DNA of 60,601 nucleotides from an uncultured Acetatifactor sp. (GTDB lineage: Bacteria; Bacillota; Clostridia; Lachnospirales; Lachnospiraceae): NCBI GenBank assembly GCA_947595925.1, contig CANQEV010000013.1, forward strand, positions 1 through 60,601. Reading direction: 5' to 3'. The notes below the pieces were generated by a model. That model saw nothing but the letters and a program-made list of their open reading frames with translations. It was not told where the DNA came from and did no database searches. The position numbers and the translations under genes were made by a program. This document shows positions 1-7,268 of the stretch, one piece after another. Position 1 is the stretch's first letter. The number at the start of each line of letters is the position of its first letter.

Positions 1-30
1 TATAAAACCACCTATCCAAACTGATTTTGA

Positions 31-246
31 TGCACTACAAAGCTGGCAACCAGCCGGGCAAACGGGCCGTCGGTTGACGATTGGCTGGACATGATACAGG
101 ACTACACCCAGCTTAAGGAGTTTGACCGTCCCACCCTTGTCCGGCTCATCCAGAAAATCGAGGTCGGAGAGAAATTTCAAGTGGATGACCACATGGAACG
201 GGATATCAACATCTGCTACAATTTCGCAAGCTTTATGGAACTGTAA
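31..246 (+). pseudogene. C-terminal relic of a large serine recombinase
   Basis: This open stretch runs to a TAA stop and encodes a tail containing DDWLDMIQDY, then FDRPTLVRLIQKIEV, and ends ICYNFASFMEL. That pattern (a WLD..xxY segment, a LI.KI.V strand, a final YNF) is typical of the extreme C-terminus (DUF4368 type) of Tn4451/Tn916-like large serine recombinases. Two in-frame stops lie just upstream (22-24 and 28-30), so nothing before base 31 can belong to the same reading frame. The catalytic domain is not in the window. It is either a decayed copy or the edge of an integrated element whose sequence was scrambled here. The AT-rich accessory genes that follow fit a mobile-element boundary. 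The family is inferred from a short tail only. Confidence 0.5.
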
Positions 247-282
247 ACCCGTCAGGCTTTATGCAAGGTTGACTAAAAACAG

Positions 283-336
283 GTTGCCAAATTGCCGGGA
301 TTTGCTATAATATTGTCGTGGCAACATATTGGCAAC
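283..336 (+). promoter_or_regulatory. Promoter-like site inside an inverted repeat downstream of the recombinase relic
   Basis: TTGCCA (284-289) and TATAAT (306-311) are spaced 16 bases apart and would fire rightwards. The segment is bracketed by GTTGCCAA (283-290) and its inverse TTGGCAAC (329-336), with another TGGCAAC copy at 319-325. Such repeats next to the end of a recombinase gene could be recombinase or regulator binding sites. This is inference from the repeat pattern. The rest of 247-504 shows no gene. Confidence 0.35.
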
Positions 337-504
337 AGAAAATCAGCAAGCCATAATAAATGATGTAATTGAAGTAAAAACAGGCGTATATTTGCATAAA
401 ACTTAAACGAATATAGTTAAGAACAACAAAGAACACGCCGAGTTTGAGTGATGAAATTGGCTCTATGTGCATTAGTGTGCAGAAATAGTCGTTAGGAGAC
501 TGGA

Positions 505-870
505 ATGAGAGAAATCAAATATATCAAACAACCAACGGAATATTTGTGCGGACAGGCATGTGTTGCGATGATTGCGAATGTTCCGGTAGATGATGTTATT
601 CAGGTGATGCATAATGATAAAGGAACTGGAAAAAAAGATATTGCAAAAGCATTGGAGCATTATGGTATCACTCAGGCGAAAACAATGACAAAGGCAGATA
701 ATTCCACACCATTGCCATCAGTGTGTATTCTGAAAGTATTATTACCAAAATATAGTCATTGGGTTTTGTATTATTATGGAAAATATTATGATCCAGAATT
801 TGGGCTGATGGATGAACTATATGGCCGAGCAAGGGTTCAGTCTTATTTGGAATTATTTATAGATGAATAA
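505..870 (+). CDS. C39-like papain-fold cysteine peptidase, single domain
   Basis: A 121-residue protein with the arrangement of a C39-type cysteine peptidase: Gln9 six residues before Cys15 in the motif YLCGQAC (oxyanion Gln plus nucleophile), His85 in SHWVLYY and Asp96 in YYDPEFG, which together supply a complete putative catalytic set. No signal peptide or membrane segment is visible, and it lacks the ABC transporter domains of bacteriocin-exporting C39 proteins, so it is a free-standing cytoplasmic peptidase-like protein. The start has the upstream site TAGGAGA. It is followed 44 bases later by a GNAT gene in the same direction. AT-rich composition matches the accessory region. Substrate unknown; an inactive or regulatory role cannot be excluded. 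Confidence 0.6.
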   Translation: MREIKYIKQPTEYLCGQACVAMIANVPVDDVIQVMHNDKGTGKKDIAKALEHYGITQAKTMTKADNSTPLPSVCILKVLLPKYSHWVLYYYGKYYDPEFGLMDELYGRARVQSYLELFIDE

Positions 871-914
871 ATTTTTTCAGAGTAAAAGAGATTCTTATTT
901 AGGAGGATTGATCA

Positions 915-1439
915 ATGAATATTGAACTTATAAGATTAACCACCGAATATAGAGAGCAGTTATTTGAAATGCTGACAGAGTGGAAGAATGATATCATAGA
1001 AAATCACACCGACATGTCTCCATGGAAAATATGGGCTAATGATTTTCATGATTTAGAGTATTATATAGAAAGCCTTGATACGATGGAAAAGGATGAGAAT
1101 GGTTGGGTTCCTGATACGACTTTGTTTTGTCTTGATAAAGACAGAAATATATTTGTAGGAGCTGTTAATATCCGTCATTATTTAAATGATGAACTTTTAA
1201 AATCTGGTGGGCATATAGGAGATGGCATCAGACCCAGCGAAAGACGAAAAGGGTATGCGACAGCAATGATTGCTTTAGCGTTAGAAGAATGTAAAAAACT
1301 TGGCATCAAGAGAGTTTTGATGACTTGCGACAAAAATAACATAGGTTCAGCGAAATCAATAATCAATAATGGTGGTATATTAGAAAATGAAGTTGAAGAT
1401 GATGGACATATTGAGCAGCGTTATTGGATTCAGTTATAG
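915..1439 (+). CDS. GNAT family N-acetyltransferase
   Basis: A 174-residue protein with the acetyl-CoA binding motif A of GNAT enzymes at about residues 105-116 (RPSERRKGYAT), followed by the helix that ends EECKKLGIK and the beta strand VLMTCDKNN, and a C-terminal motif-B segment (SAKSIINNGG). This layout matches RimJ/RimL-like and small-molecule acetyltransferases. A strong ribosome binding site (TAGGAGG) precedes the ATG by 7 bases. It sits between the C39-like gene and argS in an AT-rich accessory block, so an antibiotic- or toxin-modifying role is possible, but the acceptor substrate cannot be read from sequence. Confidence 0.8.
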   Translation: MNIELIRLTTEYREQLFEMLTEWKNDIIENHTDMSPWKIWANDFHDLEYYIESLDTMEKDENGWVPDTTLFCLDKDRNIFVGAVNIRHYLNDELLKSGGHIGDGIRPSERRKGYATAMIALALEECKKLGIKRVLMTCDKNNIGSAKSIINNGGILENEVEDDGHIEQRYWIQL

Positions 1440-1532
1440 CCCAATCATCATCCAAACAAAGAACTACCGATTTTAAAAGCGGACTTAAACGAGAAATACT
1501 ATCCCATAGAACTTATTTTGGGAGGACAGGCA

Positions 1533-1568
1533 ATGAGATCAGAAAATATGATTTATAGAAAAGATTGA
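1533..1568 (+). other. Possible 11-codon ORF before argS
   Basis: An ATG preceded by GGGAGGAC opens an 11-codon frame (MRSENMIYRKD) that ends 14 bases before the argS start. It could be a leader peptide coupling translation to argS, or the first codons of a gene that was deleted. The good ribosome binding site is the only support. Confidence 0.2.
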
Positions 1569-1582
1569 TATGGAGCGGTTTT

Positions 1583-3253
1583 ATGAATATTAAGGAGAAA
1601 TTATTGCTGGATCTGGGTTTGGAAGAATGGTTCACCGCAGATGATGTGGCTGGGGTTCCTGAGAATTATCAAGGTGATTTTGCGATTCCCTGTTTCAAAC
1701 TTTCAAAGGAGAGAAAAAAAGCGCCGGCACTCATTGCTTCAGAGTTTTGTGAGAATTATCAGCCGAAAGGCGTAGTAGAAAGCGTAGTTGCTGCCGGAGC
1801 ATATATCAATGTCGTTCTATGCAGAGAAAACGCGTCTGCGTTTGTTTGCAGCAGAATTATTTCCAATCCGGAATTCGGTAAAAATGATAGCGGAAAAGGA
1901 AAAACTGTCTGTATTGATTATTCCAGTATTACTTTATCAAAACAGATCCACATCGGCCATCTTTGCACAACAGTTATTGGTGAATGTTTGGCAAAATTAT
2001 TTGAAAATGCCGGTTATAAAGTAGTTCGGATCAATTACCTGGGGGATATGGGTACCCCGTTTGGAAAGATCATTACTGTTTATAAGTGTTTTGGCGACGG
2101 CCAGAAAATAGAAGAAATGAATGCATATGATGTTCAGCGATTATATGCACTGTTTGCCGAAAAAGAAAAAGAGGATGCTGCACTCATCGAAAAAGCCAGG
2201 GAGTGGAGTTTAAAGATAGAAAATAAGGATGAGGAAGCGGTCACTCTCTGTAATGCATTTATCTCTATCGCTTTGAAGGAAGCGAAGGATATGTATGCAA
2301 AATTAAAAATAGATTTTGATGATTGGAGGGGTGAGGCTTTTTACAACACCCAGACTGAAAAAGTCATTCAAATGTTGAAAGACAAAAACCTGCTGGTTGA
2401 GAGTGAAGGCGCTTTATGTGTTGATTTATATGATTATAACATGGGAATGTGTCTGATCCAAAGAAGTGATGGGGGCACATTGTATACAACAAGAGATCTG
2501 GCTGCAGCAATTGACAGATACAATTGTTATTCTTTTGATGAGAGCTTATATGTTACCGGTATTGAACAAAAGCACCATTTTGAGTCATTTTATAAGGTTT
2601 TGGAACTCGCCGGATTCGAATGGGCTAAGAATTTGAAACATATCGGCTATGGAAGAATGTCTACTGAGTATGGCAAAATATCAGGCCGAGAAGGTCATAC
2701 CCCCATAGTGAAGGAAATATTTGACGCCAGTGTGGAAAAGGCAAAGGCTGAGCTTCAGGGTCGTGAAGTAAGTGAAAATACGGCAGATGCCATTGGAATT
2801 GGCGCGGTTGTTTTTAGCGTTTTGAAGACAGAACGATTAAAGGATTCTGTTTTTTCATTGGATCAGGCTATCAATTTCGACGGAAATACCAGTGTATATA
2901 TTCAGTATAGCGACGTTCGATTGAAAACCATCATTTCAAAAGCGAATAAAGCAATTGAAATGGATGCTAAGAAAACCTCAAAACTTGTGGAAACTGATGA
3001 AGTCAAGCTTATCTTGAAATTGGATGAATTTGAGACTGTTTTGGATTTGGCGCAGAAAGAATATGAACCCTGTCATGTCGCTCGTTATGCGCTGGAGTTA
3101 TCTGCCCTGGTTAATAAATTCTATAATAATATCAGGGTCATTACTGAAGATTCAGCGCTGACAGATGCGCGATTGATTCTGTGCAAACTCGTTAACACGG
3201 TATTAGAAAAAGCAATGTATATTTTAGGGATTCAGGTTATTGATAAGATGTGA
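1583..3253 (+). CDS. argS: Divergent arginine--tRNA ligase (probable second copy)
   Basis: A 556-residue class I synthetase that would charge tRNA-Arg. The N-terminal additional domain (PCFKLSKERKKAP, about residues 36-48) is followed by the HIGH motif at residues 123-126, the GDMGTPFGK loop, a KMSKS-equivalent region (RMSTEYGKISGREG) and a C-terminal DALR anticodon-binding domain (CHVARYALELS). Several near-invariant positions differ from the usual clostridial pattern: SITLSKQIHIGHL where SxNIAKPFHIGHL is normal, and GDMGTPFG for GDWGTQFG. An earlier ATG at 1565 is in frame, but GGAG at 1571 points to 1583. Its AT-rich setting beside GNAT and peptidase genes and near a recombinase relic suggests an acquired extra copy rather than the housekeeping gene. 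Whether it still charges normally is unknown. Confidence 0.85.
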   Translation: MNIKEKLLLDLGLEEWFTADDVAGVPENYQGDFAIPCFKLSKERKKAPALIASEFCENYQPKGVVESVVAAGAYINVVLCRENASAFVCSRIISNPEFGKNDSGKGKTVCIDYSSITLSKQIHIGHLCTTVIGECLAKLFENAGYKVVRINYLGDMGTPFGKIITVYKCFGDGQKIEEMNAYDVQRLYALFAEKEKEDAALIEKAREWSLKIENKDEEAVTLCNAFISIALKEAKDMYAKLKIDFDDWRGEAFYNTQTEKVIQMLKDKNLLVESEGALCVDLYDYNMGMCLIQRSDGGTLYTTRDLAAAIDRYNCYSFDESLYVTGIEQKHHFESFYKVLELAGFEWAKNLKHIGYGRMSTEYGKISGREGHTPIVKEIFDASVEKAKAELQGREVSENTADAIGIGAVVFSVLKTERLKDSVFSLDQAINFDGNTSVYIQYSDVRLKTIISKANKAIEMDAKKTSKLVETDEVKLILKLDEFETVLDLAQKEYEPCHVARYALELSALVNKFYNNIRVITEDSALTDARLILCKLVNTVLEKAMYILGIQVIDKM

Positions 3254-3319
3254 CCGCTGTAATTTTGCAGTTTTTTCAAGATATACCAGATATGTGCCAT
3301 TACAGGGGCTGCTTCCCTT

Positions 3320-3346
3320 GCCAACTATTCGTTAAAGTTGGCTTTT
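3320..3346 (+). terminator. Rho-independent terminator after argS
   Basis: Stem GCCAACT / AGTTGGC (3320-3326 with 3336-3342), nine-base loop, then TTTT. It lies 67 bases past the argS stop. Confidence 0.6.
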
Positions 3347-3401
3347 GCGCATAGTTGCATGCCGCTTTTCCAGTCCCCAATCACTTCTCTTTGTATAAAA
3401 T

Positions 3402-3449
3402 AATGCGTTAAATACGGCATTTCCGCCATATTTAACGCATTCATTTTTT
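3402..3449. terminator. Bidirectional terminator between convergent genes
   Basis: A perfect 13-bp stem (AATGCGTTAAATA, 3402-3414, with 3429-3441) is followed on the plus strand by CATTTTTT and on the minus strand by an AT-rich tract. An inner CGG/CCG pairing extends the hairpin. It separates argS from the convergent coiled-coil gene. Confidence 0.75.
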
Positions 3450-3483
3450 GTCCGAAAGAATTTAGCATAACAGCTTTTATACA

Positions 3484-3879
3484 TTATGATATCTGTCTTT
3501 TTAAGTCCCGAACTTCCGACTCCAAGGCCCGGACCCTGATCGAAAGCATTTCAATTTCGTTACTGGGCCGCATTGCTTCGTGCAAATTCCTGGACAGGTC
3601 CAGGTGGCCTTCGGCAACCCGCTGGATGTTGACGCGGATTTCGTTTTCCAAAGTAAGTTTTATGGAGGTGATATTTTTTCCCAATTCGGCATTATTTGTT
3701 TTTATATCTGACACTTCAGATTCCATGTTAGACATCTTGGACTCCATGTTAGACACCTTGGACTCCATGTTAGACATCTTGGATTCCATATTAGACATCT
3801 TGGCCTCCATGTTTGTCATCCTGGATTCCATACACGACATTTTCTCCAATAAAAGATCCATTTTTTCGCTGTCTGTCAT
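3484..3879 (-). CDS. Coiled-coil protein built of MESKMSN-type heptads
   Basis: A 131-residue protein, almost entirely predicted coiled coil. After a short head come six consecutive seven-residue repeats of the type MESKMSN, then a helical tail with regular hydrophobic spacing (MLSIRVRALESEVRDLKRQI). No signal peptide or membrane segment is visible. The ATG at 3879 is preferred over the GTG three codons earlier because AAAGGAG lies at proper distance from it. A good promoter lies upstream (3912-3940). Similar small heptad-repeat proteins of unknown role are common in Clostridia; the trimeric or dimeric coil probably acts as a scaffold, but I do not recognise a function. Confidence 0.7.
   Translation of the reverse strand: MTDSEKMDLLLEKMSCMESRMTNMEAKMSNMESKMSNMESKVSNMESKMSNMESEVSDIKTNNAELGKNITSIKLTLENEIRVNIQRVAEGHLDLSRNLHEAMRPSNEIEMLSIRVRALESEVRDLKRQIS
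3706..3831 (-). repeat. Six 21-bp in-frame tandem repeats
   Basis: Six copies of a 21-bp unit encode MESRMTN, MEAKMSN, MESKMSN, MESKVSN, MESKMSN and MESEVSD. Because the unit is a multiple of three, copy-number change would lengthen or shorten the coiled coil without breaking the frame. Confidence 0.9.
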
Positions 3880-3911
3880 AATATGCACCTCTCCTTTCTT
3901 TGTGTGATTTC

Positions 3912-3940
3912 ATTATAAACAGATATTCAGATGTTTGCAA
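3912..3940 (-). promoter_or_regulatory. Promoter of the coiled-coil gene
   Basis: Minus strand TTGCAA (3935-3940), 17-base spacer, perfect TATAAT (3912-3917), about 33 bases before the start codon. The region 3941-4127 beyond it is AT-rich and shows no gene. Confidence 0.65.
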
Positions 3941-4127
3941 TAGATTTTTTTGGCCAAAGATTTTGTCATATTGTTACGACCACTGTTTTCGTCATATTTT
4001 GCCTGCTCAAAGATTCTAAATCAAAGTTAATTTGAAACTTCTTTACAAACCTGTGATATTTTATTCAGATAATAACTCTTGGGAACATATTACTATATCA
4101 TGGTACAATCACGCAGCATCTAAATCC

Positions 4128-4626
4128 TTATTCTGTAGTCATTTCCTTTGATTCTGTAGTCATTTCCTTTGCCTGCTTTTTTTTCATAAACAACTTAAAT
4201 ACAATATAACCTCCCAAAACGCCTATGCCATTCAATATAATGTCATCAACATCAAATGATCCTAACATACATACAAATTGAGTAACTTCAACAGCTAAAA
4301 TAAAAACTATTCCAGTCAAAAGTGTTTTGTAGCATTTTCTCATTTTCTCATATCCTATTGGAAGCAAAAATCCAAATGGGATAAAAATAACTATATTACC
4401 AATTTATATTTTTAATGAAAATTATTGGTATACTCTTTAAGCGTTGCAATTGTGGAAAAATGGTCTTAAACGGTATCAGATTGATATTCCATGCTCCTTG
4501 CTCTCTGCTGAATCTAACAGAATTAATTTTATTCATCATAGAATCTATTGATAAATCAAATTTAGTAAGTAAAAATATAAACAATACTATGCAATATATT
4601 ATAAAAAGTCTTCTCATTAATCTCAT
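4128..4626 (-). pseudogene. VanZ-family membrane protein, frameshifted
   Basis: Two adjacent frames make one VanZ-like protein. The first (from ATG 4626, with GGAGG ten bases upstream) has an N-terminal membrane helix and the segment GAWNINLIPFKTI; it stops at TGGTAA near 4396. Shifting frame by one base in the AATTGGT stretch (about 4396-4402) continues as GNIVIFIPFGFLLPIGYEK, then EVTQFVCMLGSFDVDDIILN, which are the hallmark VanZ motifs. The last two helices and tail are intact. A one-base insertion therefore separates the halves; a sequencing error or a real mutation are both possible. VanZ relatives include the teicoplanin-resistance protein, but most are uncharacterised membrane proteins. 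Confidence 0.8.
4131..4171 (-). repeat. Duplicated 21-bp unit at the vanZ 3' end
   Basis: The unit beginning TTCTGTAGTC on the plus strand occurs at 4131-4151 and again at 4152-4171, encoding KEMTTES twice at the protein tail. It keeps the frame. Confidence 0.85.
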
Positions 4627-4747
4627 AGCTTTTTAACCTCCAGAACAGATAGTGGCAGATTTAAAATAAACAAGTATGGCATCTAATACCAATCTTACAT
4701 TTGCATATGAATCTTAAAAAAAATAGACAAAAATGTTTCTGACTAAA

Positions 4748-4776
4748 AGTATATAATATATTACCTGCTTTTGCAA
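4748..4776 (-). promoter_or_regulatory. Possible promoter of vanZ
   Basis: Minus strand TTGCAA (4771-4776), 17-base spacer and TATACT (4748-4753). It would give a leader of about 115 bases, so it is tentative. The intervening sequence 4627-4747 is AT-rich with no recognisable gene. Confidence 0.35.
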
Positions 4777-4820
4777 CATTTTTTCATAAAATCCCATAAC
4801 AAGCTAAGGACGAAATGAAA

Positions 4821-4857
4821 GTGAAAGCCCGCCGGCGAATCGAATCCGCCGGCGGGC
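4821..4857 (-). terminator. Terminator of the flotillin gene
   Basis: A perfect 11-bp GC stem (GCCCGCCGGCG at 4827-4837 with 4847-4857) and nine-base loop, followed on the minus strand by TTTCACTTTCAT. It lies 28 bases after the flotillin stop and coincides with the switch from AT-rich to GC-rich sequence. Confidence 0.7.
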
Positions 4858-4884
4858 CCAATAACCATTGTATGAATATACGAA

Positions 4885-6504
4885 CTAGTTTATATCTTCT
4901 CTCCCACTCCCCGATGCGGAAGGCCCGGCTGACGTCCCGGAGGAAGCGCCTGCACCAGCTGCTTTCCCGCCAAGGAATCCGGCAAGGACAGCGCCGAGAT
5001 CCACGCCTGTGGATTCTTTTAAGCCGTCCGTAACCTGTACGACAGTACCCATAATGTCTTTCACCAGCTTCGCGGAATTGCCGTCACCGTACATAGTGAT
5101 CTTATCCACATTGGAAAGAGGTTCCGCAGCATTCCTGACAACGTCGGGAAGCGCCCTAAAGTACATATCCAAAACGGCCGCCTCTCCCATCTTTGCCATT
5201 GCCTCCGCTTTTTTCTCGATACCTTCCGCCTCCGCAAGGGACTTCGCCCGGATGGCTTCTGCCTCCGCGATACCTTTGGCGCGGATACCTTCAGCTTCCT
5301 GCTCCATGGTGTACTTCTGTGCTTCGGCGGTGGCCTTCAAAGCTTCCGCCTCTTTCTCGCGCTCGAATTTCTCCGCTTCCGCCTGTTTCTGGCGTTCGAA
5401 GAGCTGAGCCTCGGAATTTCTCTGGATCTCGTAGAGCTGAGCGTCTGCCTGCTGTTGACGGGCAAACTTCTCCGCCTCCGCCTTCTTCTTGATCTCCGCG
5501 TCCAAAGCCTGCTCCATGACTTCGGCTTCCTTCTGCTTTAAGAGGATTTCCTTTTCCTGGCGGGCGATGTTGGCGTCGGCGGTGGTGATCTCCACGGTCT
5601 TACGCTCGGTCTCCTGCTGGATCTGGTAGGCGGCGTCGGCGATAGCCTTCTTTGTGTCGGCTGCCTTCTGCAGCTCGGCCTTGGTGATGGCCAGCTCGTT
5701 TTCCTTCTGAGCGATCAGGGTGTCCGCGTTGATCTTCGCCTCCTGGGCCTCTCTCTCGGCGTTGGCCAGAACGATGGATTTTTCCTTCTGAGCTCTAGCC
5801 TGGGCGTTGGCGATCTCCAGATCGCTGGACACCTGGGCGTCGTTGGCTTCCTTGCGGGCCATGGCCTGTGCCTTTGCAATCTCCTTTTCGCTCTCCGCCC
5901 TGGAAATCGCCGCATTTTTCTGAATCTTTACGATATTGTCCACACCGAGGTTTTCAATGACGCCGTTTCCGTCGACAAAGTTCTGGACGTTGAAAGAAAC
6001 GATGTCAAGACCCATGGCGGCCAGGTCCGGTTCTGCGTTCTCCTTTACAAGGGTGGCAAACTTCTGGCGGTCTGAAACCATTTCTTCCAAAGCCATCTTG
6101 CCGACGATCTCACGGACGTTGCCCTCCAGGACCTCCCTGGCTACATGAGCGATGTACTCTGGTTTTTTATTCAGGAAGTTCTGTGCCGCCAGCCGGAGTT
6201 TTTCGGCGTTGTCGCTGATCTTGACATTCACGGTGGCGTCCACGTTGATGTTGATATAATCGGCGGTGGGGACGGCATTGCTGGTCTTAACGTCGATGGG
6301 GATCAGCTGAAGGTTCAGTTCATCCTTTCTCTCCAGAAAAGGGATCTTGATCCCCGCCTTACCGATCAGCACCTTCGGATTCTTCCGAAGTCCGGAGATG
6401 ATGACCGCCGTGTCCGGCGAAGCCTTGACATAGCCGCTTATCAGGATCAGAAGAAGGATGACCACAAGGGCCAGGATCAGAGCTGTGATTACAATAGGTG
6501 GCAT
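4885..6504 (-). CDS. Flotillin-family SPFH protein
   Basis: A 539-residue membrane scaffold protein of the FloT/YuaG type, expected to organise membrane microdomains. One N-terminal membrane helix (PPIVITALILALVVILLLI) is followed by the SPFH/PHB domain (about residues 30-220, including AREVLEGNVREIVGKM), then a long Ala/Glu/Lys-rich coiled coil (about 230-450) with many EAE/KAEA repeats, and a Gly/Ser-rich tail. An in-frame start 54 codons earlier is possible, but AAAGGAGAG lies directly before ATG 6504 and the membrane helix begins there. No NfeD-type partner gene is adjacent, unlike many flotillin loci; it is monocistronic, with a terminator close behind. A perfect palindrome lies between the -10 and the ribosome binding site. 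The region 6560-6760 upstream shows no gene. Confidence 0.9.
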   Translation of the reverse strand: MPPIVITALILALVVILLLILISGYVKASPDTAVIISGLRKNPKVLIGKAGIKIPFLERKDELNLQLIPIDVKTSNAVPTADYININVDATVNVKISDNAEKLRLAAQNFLNKKPEYIAHVAREVLEGNVREIVGKMALEEMVSDRQKFATLVKENAEPDLAAMGLDIVSFNVQNFVDGNGVIENLGVDNIVKIQKNAAISRAESEKEIAKAQAMARKEANDAQVSSDLEIANAQARAQKEKSIVLANAEREAQEAKINADTLIAQKENELAITKAELQKAADTKKAIADAAYQIQQETERKTVEITTADANIARQEKEILLKQKEAEVMEQALDAEIKKKAEAEKFARQQQADAQLYEIQRNSEAQLFERQKQAEAEKFEREKEAEALKATAEAQKYTMEQEAEGIRAKGIAEAEAIRAKSLAEAEGIEKKAEAMAKMGEAAVLDMYFRALPDVVRNAAEPLSNVDKITMYGDGNSAKLVKDIMGTVVQVTDGLKESTGVDLGAVLAGFLGGKAAGAGASSGTSAGPSASGSGREDIN

Positions 6505-6524
6505 AAAGTTCTCTCCTTTCGTAT

Positions 6525-6559
6525 TCAGGCAGATCGTTCTGCCTGATAAGTGTATTTTA
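6525..6559 (-). promoter_or_regulatory. Flotillin -10 box and 22-bp palindrome at the presumed transcript start
   Basis: Minus strand TAAAAT (6554-6559) is followed immediately by the perfect inverted repeat TCAGGCAGA-N4-TCTGCCTGA (6525-6546), which ends 9 bases before the AAGGAG site. The -35 is poor (TATGCA, 17-base spacing). The palindrome could be an operator or a 5' end hairpin controlling stability or translation. Confidence 0.45.
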
Positions 6560-6760
6560 GCAGTTTTCTTATAATTTGCATAGAATCTTTTCTGCACTTT
6601 AGAACCTGGGAAAGTACAAAAAACGCACGATAACCAAGTTATATCTTCGAATCTTCGCAAATTCAAAAATTCTACCGGATTTCCAAAACGGAAGAAATCT
6701 GATATTAGTAAATAAATTTAAGCCAATTTGACAGGAAACAAAAACCTGCTGCAACCCGGT

Positions 6761-7213
6761 CTAAAGTTCCTTGGAGTCCAACAGGATCGTAAAGGGTCCG
6801 TCGTTTAAGAGCTCTACCTTCATATCCGCGCCGAAGGATCCCGTCTGTACCCTGCCCGCACCCAGCGCACCCTCGCAGTTCTGAATGATATAGCGGTAAA
6901 GGTCCTCCGCCATCTCCGGTTTCCCGGCATTTACAAAGGAGGGCCGGTTCCCCTTGCGGCAGTCCGCATACAAGGTAAACTGGGAGATCAAAAGCAGACT
7001 TCCGTTCACAGCGTTCAGATCCAGATTGGTCTTTCCGTTCTCATCGGAAAAAATCCGAAGTCCCAGCATCTTCCGAATCAGCCTGTCGGCAGTCTCACGG
7101 GTGTCCTCCTGTCCAATGCCGATGAGGACCAGAAAGCCTTGACGGATGCTGCCGGTCACAGCGCCCTCCACGGTTACCTGGGCATGGGAAACTCTCTGTA
7201 TCAGAAATTTCAT
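6761..7213 (-). CDS. dtd: D-aminoacyl-tRNA deacylase
   Basis: A 150-residue cytoplasmic enzyme that hydrolyses D-amino acids wrongly attached to tRNA, and glycyl-tRNA-Ala. The length is standard, and both family signatures are present: SQFTLYAD at about residues 77-84 and NDGPFT near residue 137, which form the chiral-proofreading pocket across the dimer. The start has GAGGGAG eight bases upstream. It follows the RNase G gene by 55 bases on the same strand and is probably the last gene of the moxR to dtd run. No convincing terminator was seen after it. Confidence 0.95.
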   Translation of the reverse strand: MKFLIQRVSHAQVTVEGAVTGSIRQGFLVLIGIGQEDTRETADRLIRKMLGLRIFSDENGKTNLDLNAVNGSLLLISQFTLYADCRKGNRPSFVNAGKPEMAEDLYRYIIQNCEGALGAGRVQTGSFGADMKVELLNDGPFTILLDSKEL

Positions 7214-7268
7214 ATTGTTTTCTCCCTCGCCTTTAATACTTGAAAAGATTGTCCTGTGCCACGATCCC

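Noticed and set aside
3318-3346. Second attachment site matching the TTGCCAA repeats at 283-336
   Set aside because: Only TTGCCAA is shared and the sequence forms an ordinary terminator after argS.
3706-3831. CRISPR-like repeat array
   Set aside because: Units are contiguous 21-bp repeats with no spacers and lie inside a coding frame.
4815-5033. Plus-strand ORF over the flotillin terminator
   Set aside because: It covers a hairpin terminator and the antisense of the flotillin 3' end, with no ribosome binding site.
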